Source: Nitrosomonadales bacterium (GTDB taxonomy: Bacteria; Pseudomonadota; Gammaproteobacteria; Burkholderiales; Gallionellaceae). Taken from it: 64,000 nt of DNA. The stretch lies in assembly GCA_016234685.1 (NCBI GenBank), contig JACRAT010000016.1:1-64000 (forward strand). The letters are read 5' to 3'. Below the pieces are notes generated by a model. The model did no database searches, was not told the DNA's origin, and saw nothing but the letters and a program-made list of their open reading frames with translations. The position numbers and the translations under genes are program-made. Shown here one piece after another: positions 21,205 to 30,411 of this stretch (within the stretch, counting starts at the first letter, position 1; each line of letters opens with the position of its first letter).

Positions 21205-21309
21205 ATGGATGCAGTTGTGATCGGAGTCATCATCGCTTTGGTTGGCACTTTGCTGGTGATCGGGTATCTGGGTTTCAAGTTCTTCCAGATCATCGGGGGC
21301 AAAGAGTGA
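21205..21309 (+). CDS. 34-aa single-span membrane protein in the cco operon
   Basis: Reads MDAVVIGVIIALVGTLLVIG, then a short positively charged end with FKFFQIIGGKE. It is almost entirely one predicted membrane helix. A good SD (GAGGAGGAGA) precedes the ATG, and the ORF lies between ccoP and ccoG on the same strand. It is too short for the ORF track. Position and size resemble accessory small subunits such as CcoM of Pseudomonas, but I see no sequence match I can vouch for. Treat as an uncharacterised, probable cbb3-associated protein. Confidence 0.7.
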   Translation: MDAVVIGVIIALVGTLLVIGYLGFKFFQIIGGKE

Positions 21310-21344
21310 CGAGGGCGTGTTGAACGCCCGATAGCAGGCAAGAT

Positions 21345-21372
21345 AGAAGGGGAGCCTTGCCGCTCCCCTTCT
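21345..21372 (+). terminator. Strong hairpin between ccoNOQP and ccoG
   Basis: AGAAGGGGAGC and GCTCCCCTTCT pair perfectly (11 bp) around CTTGCC. No T-run follows, so it may attenuate or stabilise the upstream mRNA and not stop all transcription into ccoG, 18 nt on. Confidence 0.6.
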
Positions 21373-21390
21373 GCGTGAGAGAGGGCTGCG

Positions 21391-22803
21391 ATGAGTGAGA
21401 AAAGTGAACAAGACAAACCGCTGGAGAGTATCGAAGCGCTGTACGCCGATGCCGCCAACTGGCATGTAAACACCGGCGGCGAGACTATCCACGCCAAGCG
21501 CATGGATGGCCGCTTCCGCCGCATCAAATGGCTGACGGCGGCGTCTTGGATTTTCTACCTGCTGGCGCCCTACCTGCGCTGGAACGGCCAGCAAGCCATC
21601 TTGTTCGACGTGCCGCACCGCCAGTTCCACCTGTTCGCATTGACCATCTGGCCGCAGGACATCTGGCTGCTGTCACTGGTGCTGATCTTCTTCGCCATCA
21701 CGCTGTTCGCGGTGACAGCGGTGGCGGGGCGCATCTGGTGCGGCTATTTCTGCTTCCAGACGGTGTGGACGGACATCTTTACCTGGATCGAAGAGAAGAT
21801 CGAGGGCAATCCCCAGCAGCGCCGCAAGCTGGACGCCGCCCCGTGGGATGCGCGCAAGCTGGGGCTGAAGCTCGCCAAGCACACGCTGTGGCTGGTCATC
21901 GCCGTGGTCACCGGCGTGACTTTCTCCGGCTATTTCTACGACATCTTCCAGCTCTGGCACGATTACCTGACTTTGCAGGTGCCGCTGATCGCTTGGGTGG
22001 TGATGGCCGCGTTCATCTTCGGCACCTATGTGTTTGCCGGGCTGATGCGCGAGCAGGTGTGCTTCTGGCTGTGCCCCTACGCGCGCATCCAATCGGTGAT
22101 GGTGGATCGCAACTCGGTCATCCCCACCTACGATTTCCGGCGCGGCGAACCGCGTGGGCGCGCTAGGAGCGGGGCGGGCGACTGTGTGGACTGCCAGCTG
22201 TGCATAGGCGTGTGTCCCACCGGGGTGGACATCCGCAACGGCTTGCAAGAAGGCTGCATCAACTGCGGCTTGTGCTTGGACGCCTGTGACAGCGTGATGG
22301 TCAAGGTGGGCAAGCCGCCGGGTCTGATCCGTTACGCTTCCGAGAACGAGATCCTCGGCCAGCCGACGCCGCCGTTTTTCAAGCGCCCGAGGGTGCTGGT
22401 CTACGGGTTCATCCTGTTGCTGGCCGCCGGTGGCATCCTGTACGGCCTGACCCACATCCAGCCGTTGCAACTGACCGTGCTGCACGAACGCCAGCCCTTG
22501 TTCATCCGCATGAGCGACGGCAGCATCGCCAACAAATACACCCTCACGGCGGTCAACAAGACCGGCGGCAATCTGCCGGTGCAGATCCGCGTGGAAGGGC
22601 TGGAAGGTGCTACAGTCGAGGCCAACGACGGCGCGCCGGTGGTGCTGACGCCGGAAATGGTGATGCCGTTCCGCGTGCTGGTGCGGACAAGGCCGGAGCA
22701 GTTGAAGGGCGTGGACACGCCGATCCGCTTCGTGCTGGAGAGCGCGGGAGAGACCCAGGCCAGACTGGAGTATGAGTCGGTGTTCGTCGGGCCAGCGAAC
22801 TGA
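21391..22803 (+). CDS. ccoG: cbb3 oxidase assembly protein CcoG (RdxA/FixG family)
   Basis: Polyferredoxin-like membrane protein; in Rhodobacter it reduces copper during cbb3 oxidase assembly. The 470 residues have several membrane helices, the early metal-binding-type GRIWCGYFCFQTVWTD and EQVCFWLCPYARIQ segments, then a ferredoxin domain CVDCQLCIGVCPTG and CINCGLCLDACD for two 4Fe-4S clusters, and a C-terminal Ig-like periplasmic domain. It precedes fixH and ccoI, which serve the same assembly route. Confidence 0.95.
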   Translation: MSEKSEQDKPLESIEALYADAANWHVNTGGETIHAKRMDGRFRRIKWLTAASWIFYLLAPYLRWNGQQAILFDVPHRQFHLFALTIWPQDIWLLSLVLIFFAITLFAVTAVAGRIWCGYFCFQTVWTDIFTWIEEKIEGNPQQRRKLDAAPWDARKLGLKLAKHTLWLVIAVVTGVTFSGYFYDIFQLWHDYLTLQVPLIAWVVMAAFIFGTYVFAGLMREQVCFWLCPYARIQSVMVDRNSVIPTYDFRRGEPRGRARSGAGDCVDCQLCIGVCPTGVDIRNGLQEGCINCGLCLDACDSVMVKVGKPPGLIRYASENEILGQPTPPFFKRPRVLVYGFILLLAAGGILYGLTHIQPLQLTVLHERQPLFIRMSDGSIANKYTLTAVNKTGGNLPVQIRVEGLEGATVEANDGAPVVLTPEMVMPFRVLVRTRPEQLKGVDTPIRFVLESAGETQARLEYESVFVGPAN

Positions 22804-22813
22804 ACCGTGGGTT

Positions 22814-22834
22814 CCCCCCTTTAACAAAGGGGGG
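22814..22834. repeat. CCCCCCTTT/AAAGGGGGG hairpin after ccoG
   Basis: Nine-base complementary arms around AAC, 10 nt after the ccoG stop. It fits a widespread class of C/G-run intergenic palindromes. No T-tract follows. Confidence 0.6.
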
Positions 22835-22882
22835 GCCAGTGATGGCGGGACGCAGACAGAAAAGACTTATCAGGAGCACAAC

Positions 22883-23386
22883 ATGAGCATCAGCCTGCAA
22901 CTAAAGAACGACCTCAAGAACCCCTGGTTGCGCACCATCCTCGGCATCGTCGCCGTGACGGTGACGGTGAACCTAGCCTTCGTGTTCTACGCCTACTGGT
23001 CGCCGCCGCAACTGGTCGCCAAGGATTACTACGAGAAGGGCAAGCAATATTTCCACGAGGAGATCAAGCGCGAGCAGCAGGCGGGGGACGCCTGGCGCTT
23101 GCAGTTGCTGCTTGCGCCGACGCTTAGCGCCAACCAGCCGCAGACCTTGCGGCTGTACGCGATGGACCATCAGGGCAATCCGGTGCAGAGCGGCGAAGCG
23201 ACGCTGTACGCCTATCGTCCCAACAGTGACCGCGACGATTTCAAGCGCGAGCTGAAATGGGTGGACGGCGGCACCTTCGCCGCCGAGGTGGCTTTCCCGC
23301 TGCCAGGCAAGTGGGATCTGATCGCGCAAGTCCGCTCGGGTGAGCAGAAATACGATGTCGCCCAGCGCATCGATGTCCAAAGATAG
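22883..23386 (+). CDS. ccoH: FixH/CcoH-family protein
   Basis: Membrane-anchored assembly factor thought to work with the copper ATPase CcoI. The 167 residues have a short N-terminus, one membrane helix (about 18-38, LGIVAVTVTVNLAFVFYAYW), the family's KDYYEKGKQY, and a periplasmic beta-rich domain ending GKWDLIAQVRSGEQKYDVAQRI. The ATG at 22883 follows CAGGAG. The track's 22772 start overlaps ccoG and reads through the hairpin. It overlaps ccoI by 14 nt. Confidence 0.88.
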   Translation: MSISLQLKNDLKNPWLRTILGIVAVTVTVNLAFVFYAYWSPPQLVAKDYYEKGKQYFHEEIKREQQAGDAWRLQLLLAPTLSANQPQTLRLYAMDHQGNPVQSGEATLYAYRPNSDRDDFKRELKWVDGGTFAAEVAFPLPGKWDLIAQVRSGEQKYDVAQRIDVQR

Positions 23387-25847
23387 CTGTCACCACTGCG
23401 GCTTGCCCGCCACGGGCGTCGCTGCCTGCGAGGGCGAGGTGGCGGGTGAGCCGCAGCGTTTCTGCTGTTCTGGTTGTCTGGAAGTCTGCCGTGTCATCCA
23501 CGCTGCCGGGCTGGACAGTTTCTATGATCGCCTGCACGCGCAGGAAAATACCCTTGCGCCGCCGCCTGATGCGCCTTCCGACCTCGATCAGTACGATCTG
23601 GACGAGGTGCAGCGTGAGTTCGTCAGCCCGTTGTCGGGCGGCAGGCGCGGCGCGCACCTGCTGGTGGAAGGCATCCACTGTGCGGCTTGCGTGTGGCTGA
23701 TCGAGAAGGCGCTGCGTGATCTCGCGGGGGTGACGCGCGCCGAGGTCAATCTGGCGCGCCAGCGGCTGGTGCTGGAATGGCAGCCGCAGCAGGTGGCGCT
23801 GTCCGCCATCTTGCGCCGACTGGCGGCACTGGGTTACGCCGCCGTGCCGTTCGACCCGGAGACCGCCGAAGGTCAGGTGCAGTGCAGCAACCGTCGCCTG
23901 CTGTTCCGCATGGGCTTTGCCGGTTTTGGCGCGATGAACATGATGTGGATCTCCATTGCGCTGTACGCTGGCACCTTCTCCGGCATCGAGACCGAATACA
24001 AACAATTCTTCCACTGGGTCGGTTTCGCCATCGCCACGCCGGTGCTGTTCTATTCCGGCGGGCCGTTTTTGCTGTCGGGCTGGCGCGGGTTGCGGCTGCG
24101 CCACCTGACCATGGACTTGCCCATCGCCATCGGCGCGCTCACCACCTACGCCTACTCGCTGTGGCGCACCCTGCATGGCGGCGGCGAGGTGTATTTCGAT
24201 GTCGTCACCACCTTCATCTTCGTGATTCTGGTCGGGCGCTATCTGGAAGCGATGGCGCGCCGCAGCGCCGCTTCCGCCGCCTTGCACCTGATGGAGTTGC
24301 AGCCGCGCACCGCGCTGCGGCTGGACGAGTCCGGGCAGGAGACGCGCGTCGCGGTGCGCAAACTGGCGGCGGGCGACCGCGTGCTGGTGCGCCCCGGCGA
24401 CAAGATCCCGGCGGACGGGCGGGTGGTCGAGGGCGACAGCCACGTCAACGAGGCCATGCTCACCGGCGAATCGCAGCCGGTGCACAAAAGCTGCGACGCG
24501 CGCGTGTCGGCGGGCACGGTCAACGGCGAGGGTGTGCTGAAAATACGGGTGGAACAGGTGGGCGGCGACACCACGCTGGCGCGCATCATCCATCTGGTCG
24601 AGGTGGCGCAGGGCTCCAAGGCGCGGGTGCAGCGACTGGCCGACCGCATCGTCCCTTGGTTTGTGGCGGTCACGCTGCTGCTGGCGGCGGCGACCTTCTT
24701 GTTCTGGATGCGCGTCGATTTCGACACTGCGCTGATGGCCGCCACCGCCGTACTCATCATCACCTGCCCGTGCGCGCTGGGCATGTCCACGCCGATGTCC
24801 ATCGTGGTCAGCACCGGCGTGGCGGCGCGGCTGGGCGTGCTGATCCGCAACGGCGAGGCGCTGGAGAGCCTGTCGCGCATCACCCACGTGGTGTTTGACA
24901 AGACCGGTACCCTCACCGAAGGGCGGATGCGCGTCAGCCGCATCGAGTGCGTAGATGCGACGCTGGACGAGGCGCAGTTGTTGGCCTTGGCTGCCGCACT
25001 GGAGCGCCATTTCACCCACCCGCTGGCGCGCGCCATCACCTTGGCGGCGGAAGTGCGCGGCCTTGTGCTGCCTGCCGCCGAGCAGTTGCAGGCGCATGGA
25101 GGGTTGGGGGTGAGCGGGCAGGTTGGCGGCGAGTTGGTCTGGCTGGGCAACGCACGGCTGATGGCGCAAGCGGGTGTGGACATCCCCGATGGGATGGCGG
25201 CACTGCGCGAAGCGGTCGAGTCGGCAATGGGCGTGGCGGTGCTGCTGGCGAGTGGAGGCAGGGTGCTGGGCGTGATCTGTCTGGAAGACCAGTTGCGCAG
25301 TGGCGCGCGCGAACTGCTGGATCGCTTGCGCGCGCAAGGTCTGGGCGTCACCCTGCTCACCGGCGACACCCGGCGCGCCGCCCGGCATTTGCAACAGCAA
25401 CTGGGCGAGATGCGCGTGCTGGCCGAGCTGCTGCCGGAAGACAAGGCGCGCGAAATCGCTGCCTTGCAGCAACTGGGCGAGCGCGTGCTGATGCTGGGCG
25501 ACGGCGTGAACGACGCCCCGGCGCTGGCGCGCGCCGACATCAGCATCGCCATGGAATCCGGCTCCGACGTGTCGATGGAGTGTTCGGACGTGGTGCTGAT
25601 GGGCAGCGAGCTGCGCAAACTGCCCTACGCCATCGAGATCGGCAGGCAGGCGCTGCGCACCATCCGCCAGAACCTGCTGCTGTCGCTGGCCTACAATCTC
25701 ACCCTGATCCCGGTGGCGATGGCCGGACTGGTCACCCCGGTGCTGGCCGCCATCGCCATGCCGCTGAGCTCGCTGCTGGTGATCGGCAATGCCATCCTGA
25801 TCCGCCGGAGGATGGGGCGGTTCGTCGAGATGCAGAATGGGAGGTGA
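23373..25847 (+). CDS. ccoI: Copper-translocating P-type ATPase CcoI (FixI/CopA2)
   Basis: Exports Cu(I) across the inner membrane to supply CuB of cbb3 oxidase. The 824 residues show a Cys-rich N-terminal domain (CHHCGLPA...CCSGC), a heavy-metal-associated domain with HCAACVW, eight expected helices, TGES, the CPC site (ITCPCALGMSTPMS), DKTGTLTEG phosphorylation site and GDGVNDAPALARADI hinge. I chose the ATG at 23373; the track's 23340 start lies deeper in fixH. The context within cco genes favours the FixI role over general copper resistance. Confidence 0.94.
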   Translation: MSKDSCHHCGLPATGVAACEGEVAGEPQRFCCSGCLEVCRVIHAAGLDSFYDRLHAQENTLAPPPDAPSDLDQYDLDEVQREFVSPLSGGRRGAHLLVEGIHCAACVWLIEKALRDLAGVTRAEVNLARQRLVLEWQPQQVALSAILRRLAALGYAAVPFDPETAEGQVQCSNRRLLFRMGFAGFGAMNMMWISIALYAGTFSGIETEYKQFFHWVGFAIATPVLFYSGGPFLLSGWRGLRLRHLTMDLPIAIGALTTYAYSLWRTLHGGGEVYFDVVTTFIFVILVGRYLEAMARRSAASAALHLMELQPRTALRLDESGQETRVAVRKLAAGDRVLVRPGDKIPADGRVVEGDSHVNEAMLTGESQPVHKSCDARVSAGTVNGEGVLKIRVEQVGGDTTLARIIHLVEVAQGSKARVQRLADRIVPWFVAVTLLLAAATFLFWMRVDFDTALMAATAVLIITCPCALGMSTPMSIVVSTGVAARLGVLIRNGEALESLSRITHVVFDKTGTLTEGRMRVSRIECVDATLDEAQLLALAAALERHFTHPLARAITLAAEVRGLVLPAAEQLQAHGGLGVSGQVGGELVWLGNARLMAQAGVDIPDGMAALREAVESAMGVAVLLASGGRVLGVICLEDQLRSGARELLDRLRAQGLGVTLLTGDTRRAARHLQQQLGEMRVLAELLPEDKAREIAALQQLGERVLMLGDGVNDAPALARADISIAMESGSDVSMECSDVVLMGSELRKLPYAIEIGRQALRTIRQNLLLSLAYNLTLIPVAMAGLVTPVLAAIAMPLSSLLVIGNAILIRRRMGRFVEMQNGR

Positions 25848-25850
25848 GAC

Positions 25851-26030
25851 ATGGACGTGATCTTCGGCCTGATACCGGGCATGATCCTGCTGGGGCTGGC
25901 GGGGGTGCTGGTCTTTTTCTGGGCGGTGCGCAACGGCCAGTATGAGGACATGGAGGGCCCGGCGCATCGTATCCTCAACGACGACGATATGGACGAACTG
26001 GGCGGTGACCCCAAAAGGAAGCCGGACTGA
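25851..26030 (+). CDS. ccoS: cbb3 oxidase maturation protein CcoS (FixS)
   Basis: 59-residue single-span protein needed to insert haem and copper into CcoN in Rhodobacter. MDVIFGLIPGMILLGLAGVLVFFWAVRNGQYEDMEGPAHRIL contains the helix and the family-typical FWAVRNGQYEDMEGPA motif. GGGAGGTGAG precedes the ATG. It is not listed in the ORF track. The TGA overlaps the ATG of the next gene. Confidence 0.94.
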   Translation: MDVIFGLIPGMILLGLAGVLVFFWAVRNGQYEDMEGPAHRILNDDDMDELGGDPKRKPD

Positions 26031-26782
26031 TGGACGCCAGCCTGTGGCTGATGCTGGCGATGGGGCTGCTCGGCAGCCTGCACTGCCTCGGCATGTGCGG
26101 CGGGCTGGTGTGTGCGCTGTCCATGACTCAGCCCAAGGTTTGGTGGGGCGGCTTGCTCGGCTATCAGTTGGGACGGGTCACCACCTATGTGCTGCTGGGG
26201 CTGTTGGTCGGCCTGTTCGGCGTCACGCTGGGGGCGCTGGGCGGCGGACTGGTGCTGCAAGGTTTCGCCATCCTGGCTGGGATACTGATGGTGGTGTTCG
26301 GCCTCAACCTAGCTGGCTGGTTGCCCGACCCCTTGCAGCGGCTCACCGCGCGGGTCAGCCAGCGCATCGGTCTGGCCCGGTTGGCGCGGCGCTATGCGGA
26401 AAGGGCCAGCCTGTCCGGCTGGTACGCGCTGGGCATGGCCAACGGCTTGCTGCCCTGCGGCCTACTGTATGCCGCACTGGGACTGGCGCTGGCCTCTGCC
26501 AGCCTCGCTGAAGCCATGCTCAAGATGGCGCTGTTCGGTCTGGGCACCATCCCCGCCATGCTGCTCGCCCCTAGCCTCGTCCGCCGACTCACCCCGCAAC
26601 TACGCGGCCGCACGCTGCGCATCGCAGGCGTGACCCTCATCTTGCTGGGCGTGCTGACCATGCTGCGCGACGGCAGCCAGCACGCCCACCACCTCTCGAA
26701 TGCGGAGATGGGTACTTGCGTGACAGAGCCAGTGGGGGAGGTCGCACCGAGTACGGTGACGTTGGAGCCAAGCCGTCGTTGA
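26030..26782 (+). CDS. TauE/SafE-like (DsbD-type fold) membrane protein at the end of the cco locus
   Basis: 250 residues with about six helices and two signature Cys motifs, GSLHCLGMCGG and NGLLPCGLLY, as in the COG2836 family. Members of this family are often found next to ccoS and have been linked to copper or sulfite/thiol handling; the exact role here is inference. The start overlaps the ccoS stop (TGATG), so it is probably translated with the assembly genes. The C-terminal 50 residues (after MLRDGSQHAHHLS) are not conserved-looking. Confidence 0.8.
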   Translation: MDASLWLMLAMGLLGSLHCLGMCGGLVCALSMTQPKVWWGGLLGYQLGRVTTYVLLGLLVGLFGVTLGALGGGLVLQGFAILAGILMVVFGLNLAGWLPDPLQRLTARVSQRIGLARLARRYAERASLSGWYALGMANGLLPCGLLYAALGLALASASLAEAMLKMALFGLGTIPAMLLAPSLVRRLTPQLRGRTLRIAGVTLILLGVLTMLRDGSQHAHHLSNAEMGTCVTEPVGEVAPSTVTLEPSRR

Positions 26783-26808
26783 TCTAGGGAACGCGGATTT
26801 ACTCCAAC

Positions 26809-26919
26809 CGTTCGTCCTGAACCCTTCGATAAACTCAGGGGGGCTTGTCGCAGGGCTTGATAGGACATTGATTACTTTTGATTTATTCCACTCATGGTTC
26901 GACAAGCTCACCACGAACG
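26809..26919. repeat. CGTTCGTCCTGA-type inverted repeat element
   Basis: The element opens with CGTTCGTCCTGAACCCTTCG and closes with GTTCGACAAGCTCACCACG followed by AACG, roughly inverted copies. A related element lies at 42831-42903 beside the DGR template. It fills the gap between two convergent genes. Confidence 0.75.
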
Positions 26920-26976
26920 GAATAAATCAGCGCCTCCCTAGGCGGGAAGAAGGAGCAACGACGGGGCGGGATCGGC

Positions 26977-29900
26977 TTACTTGCCTGAGCGCAGCAGTTT
27001 CTCGAATTCTTCAGCAGGGATGGGGTGGGAGAACAGGAAGCCTTGCCCCAGATTGCAACCGGCCTGGTGCAGGATGTCGCGCTGCGCTTCTGTTTCGATG
27101 CCTTCAGCGATGACTTTCATGCCCAGCTTGTGCGCCATGACGATGATGGCTTCGGACAGGGCGAGGTCGTCCGGTTCGGTTTCTAGATTGCGCACGAAAG
27201 CCTGATCGATCTTTAGATAGTCGATGTCGAACTTCTTCAGGTAGGAAAGAGCGGAGTAGCCCGTGCCGAAATCGTCGATCACCACTTGTACGCCGGCATC
27301 GCGGAACTTGAGCAGGGTGTTGAGCACGGTGGGATTTTCGTGCAGCAACATACCTTCGGTGATCTCGATCGCCATGCTCTGCCGGGGCAGACCGGGGGCG
27401 CTAAGCTGTTCGATCATGGCGTCTTTACTGGAGCTGTCCGTCATCAACTGTAGCGGTGAGTTGTTCACGCTGATCTGAAAACCTTCCGGGCAGATGCCTT
27501 GCCAGCGTCTGGCCCACTTGGTGGATTCGCGGAACACCCAATCGCCGATCTCGTTGATGAGGCCGACTTCTTCTGCCAGCGGGATGAATTCGGCTGGCGG
27601 GATCATGCCGCGTGTGGGATGAACCCAGCGCAGCAGCGCTTCGGCTTTGTAGATACGACCGGTCTTTAACTCAACGATGGGCTGGAAATAGACGTGGAGT
27701 TGGCCGGCTGCGAGGGCGCCGCGCAGATCGTTGATCAGGCGCAGTCGGTTGAGCGCGGATTCCTGCAAGGAGTGAGTGTAGTAGTTACAGCGATTGCGTC
27801 CCCGACTCTTGGCTTCGTACATGGCCTGATCGGCATTGCGGATGAGCTGGTCAGCGTCCTGCGCGTCGTTGGGGTAAAAGGTGATGCCCAAACTGGCGGA
27901 GACGAAAGCGGTCTCTTCTCCCAAGTGATATGGCTCAGCGAGTTTGGCGACGATGTTCTGCGCGATGCGTTCGATGTGCTCCAGATCGGGTTGTGCGGGC
28001 AGGATGATGGTGAACTCGTCACCGCCCAGACGCGCTACGGTATCGGTTTCGCGCACGCAGGTCTGAATGCGCTGAGCCGCCTCGATCAGCAGCGTGTCGC
28101 CGACCTGATGGCCCAAGGTGTCGTTCACTTCCTTGAAGTGGTCGAGGTCGATAAAGAACAGTGCCAGCGGCGCTCCGGTGCGGCGGGCTTTTTTGATCTC
28201 CTGCTCCAGCCTGTCGTGGAACATGCGGCGGTTCGGCAGCTGGGTGAGCGGGTCGTAGTTGGCTTGCTGCCAGATGACCTCCTCGCTCTTCTTCTTTTCG
28301 GTGATGTCGGAGAACAGGCCGACCCGGCGGTGTGGCAGTCCGTCTGTGCCGAAGATGGTGTTGATGGTCAGCCACTCGACATACAGTTCGCCATCCTTGC
28401 GGCGATTGACGATCTCACCTTGCCAGTGGCCGGAGGATAGCAGCGTCTGCCACATCTTCTGGTAGAAAGTCTTGTCTTGTCGCCCGGAGCTGAGCAGTCT
28501 GGGATTCTTGCCGACCACTTCGTTGGCGGCGTAGCCCGTCACGCGGGAGAAGGCCGGATTGATGGCGATGATGTTGTTGTCGGCATCGGCGACCAGCATT
28601 CCTTCGCTGCTTGATTCGTAGACCGAGGCGGCCAGTTTGAGAGATTCTTCGGCGCGTTTGATCTCGTCGATGTCGGTGACGATGCCGATGTATTGGCGTA
28701 CTTGACCAGTGCTGGTGGGCAAGGCGTTGACGGAAAGGTGGATCCAGAACGGTTTGCCCATCCGATGGATGCAGCGTTTTTCTAGATGATAGGAGTCGAC
28801 GCCGCTACGGATGATGTCCTCGATGGCCTTGAGTTTTTTCGAGTCTTCCTCCGGCATGAACTCGGCGATGGACATCTGCCGCAACTCTTGTGAACTGTAG
28901 CCCAGCATTTCCTGAAAGGTCTGGTTCGACTCCAGAATGCGCCGGTTGCCCAGATCGACCAGAATGATACCGACGGGTGCGTTCTCCACGATCGTGCGGT
29001 AGCGTGTCTCGCTCTCTTCCAATGCCTGTTGGACTTGCAACTGATGGGCGATGTCGCTACCCAAGCCGATCAGATAGTCTGTGCCAGTCACGCGCATGGC
29101 CTGCCCGCTGAAGTAGTAGGGGAGTTTCTTGCCGTTCTTGGTGGTCAACATCGCTTCGGCGGATGCGATGCCTGATTCGAAAGCCTGCCGGATGCGTGAG
29201 ATGATCAGCTCCTGATCTTCTCCTTCAAAGAGATCGCTAGCCGCCATCTTGGCGAGTTCTTCCGCGCTGTAGCCGGAGACTTCCTGAAAGCGCTGGTTCC
29301 AGCGCACGAAACGGCCTTGTTGGTCGAGCATGTAAAAGATGCCCGGCAGTCCGTTGATGATGCTGTCCGAGAATTGTTTCTCGGCCTTGAGTTGGGCCTC
29401 GACGGCGGTGCGTTCGGTGATGTCGTGCAGGATGGAATAGATCAGCGTCTTGCCGCCGTGGAACAGCGGGCCGGTATATACCTCGACATTGCGTATCTCG
29501 CCGTTCTTGAGTCTATGATCCCATTTCAGGTGATTGATCAGATTGCCCTTTACTTTGCTCATTGCACGGAAGATTTCTTCGCGCGGAGCAGTGTTGATCT
29601 GGGCGATGTTCAGATTGCGTAACTCTTCGCGGCTATAACCCCAAAAATCCGCTGCTGCGGCATTGGCATCCACGATGTGGCCATTGTCAGGGTCGATCAG
29701 AAAGGCGATGGAAGCGGCATTGTCGAACATCTGTTGGTAGCGGATCTTGCTGCGCATCAGCTCACGATTCATCACCTGCATGGTTTCGACATGGTGCAGC
29801 TTGCTGGCGTATTGCTCGACTTGTCGTACCGACAGGCGCAACTCCATTTGCGACATGGCTTCATCGGTCAGAGTTCTCAATGCATCCAACTCTTCACGAT

Positions 29901-30318
29901 TCAGTGTGCGGGGAACCCGGTCGATCACGCAGAGCGTGCCCAGCTTGAATCCATCGCTGGTGGTGAGCGGGAATCCGGCATAGAAGCGAATCTTGGGTGG
30001 ATCGGTGACGAGCGGATTGTCGGCGAAGCGTTCATCTACGCTGGCATCGGTCACGACAAAGGCGTCATCTTGCAGAATGGTGTGGGCGCAGAAGGCTAGG
30101 TCGCGGCTGGTTTCATGCGCATCGAGGCCGACGATGGCTTTGAACCACTGGCGATGACGGTCTACCAGGCTGATGACGGCGATGGGAGTTTTGCAGATAT
30201 AGGCCGCCAGTTCCACGATCTTGTCGAAAGCGGGTTCGGGCGGTGTATCTAGTATCTGATAGCGGTTGAGTGCTTCGAGACGCAGTTCTTCGTTCTTGGG
30301 TAAATCGGCGACCTTCAT
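26977..30318 (-). CDS. GAF-PAS-GGDEF-EAL cyclic-di-GMP signalling protein
   Basis: 1113 residues with no membrane segment, so probably cytoplasmic. It starts with a GAF domain (about 20-165, YQILDTPPEPAFDKIVELAA and FCAHTILQ), then several PAS/PAC repeats (GYSAEELAKM, GYSSQELRQM, GYAANEVVGKN, each followed by an ITERT/DITEK-like linker), a GGDEF domain (LGGDEFTIIL, about 764) and an EAL domain (KAEALLRWVHP about 892, DDFGTGYSALSYLKK, EGIET). Both enzymatic motifs are intact. It stands alone between a repeat element and suhB. Confidence 0.94.
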   Translation of the reverse strand: MKVADLPKNEELRLEALNRYQILDTPPEPAFDKIVELAAYICKTPIAVISLVDRHRQWFKAIVGLDAHETSRDLAFCAHTILQDDAFVVTDASVDERFADNPLVTDPPKIRFYAGFPLTTSDGFKLGTLCVIDRVPRTLNREELDALRTLTDEAMSQMELRLSVRQVEQYASKLHHVETMQVMNRELMRSKIRYQQMFDNAASIAFLIDPDNGHIVDANAAAADFWGYSREELRNLNIAQINTAPREEIFRAMSKVKGNLINHLKWDHRLKNGEIRNVEVYTGPLFHGGKTLIYSILHDITERTAVEAQLKAEKQFSDSIINGLPGIFYMLDQQGRFVRWNQRFQEVSGYSAEELAKMAASDLFEGEDQELIISRIRQAFESGIASAEAMLTTKNGKKLPYYFSGQAMRVTGTDYLIGLGSDIAHQLQVQQALEESETRYRTIVENAPVGIILVDLGNRRILESNQTFQEMLGYSSQELRQMSIAEFMPEEDSKKLKAIEDIIRSGVDSYHLEKRCIHRMGKPFWIHLSVNALPTSTGQVRQYIGIVTDIDEIKRAEESLKLAASVYESSSEGMLVADADNNIIAINPAFSRVTGYAANEVVGKNPRLLSSGRQDKTFYQKMWQTLLSSGHWQGEIVNRRKDGELYVEWLTINTIFGTDGLPHRRVGLFSDITEKKKSEEVIWQQANYDPLTQLPNRRMFHDRLEQEIKKARRTGAPLALFFIDLDHFKEVNDTLGHQVGDTLLIEAAQRIQTCVRETDTVARLGGDEFTIILPAQPDLEHIERIAQNIVAKLAEPYHLGEETAFVSASLGITFYPNDAQDADQLIRNADQAMYEAKSRGRNRCNYYTHSLQESALNRLRLINDLRGALAAGQLHVYFQPIVELKTGRIYKAEALLRWVHPTRGMIPPAEFIPLAEEVGLINEIGDWVFRESTKWARRWQGICPEGFQISVNNSPLQLMTDSSSKDAMIEQLSAPGLPRQSMAIEITEGMLLHENPTVLNTLLKFRDAGVQVVIDDFGTGYSALSYLKKFDIDYLKIDQAFVRNLETEPDDLALSEAIIVMAHKLGMKVIAEGIETEAQRDILHQAGCNLGQGFLFSHPIPAEEFEKLLRSGK

Positions 30319-30411
30319 GGGTTGCTCGGGCTCCGTAGTGAGGGCGAATCCGAGCGAAGGGTACTGCCGCTTAAACCAGAAAGCAAGCAGGGTCTTTGTG
30401 CTGGGTTGCGA

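Noticed and set aside
23241-25967. 908-residue minus-strand ORF opposite ccoI
   Set aside because: It lies antisense to a clear P-type ATPase and has low-complexity His/Arg/Gln composition typical of shadow frames in GC-rich genes.
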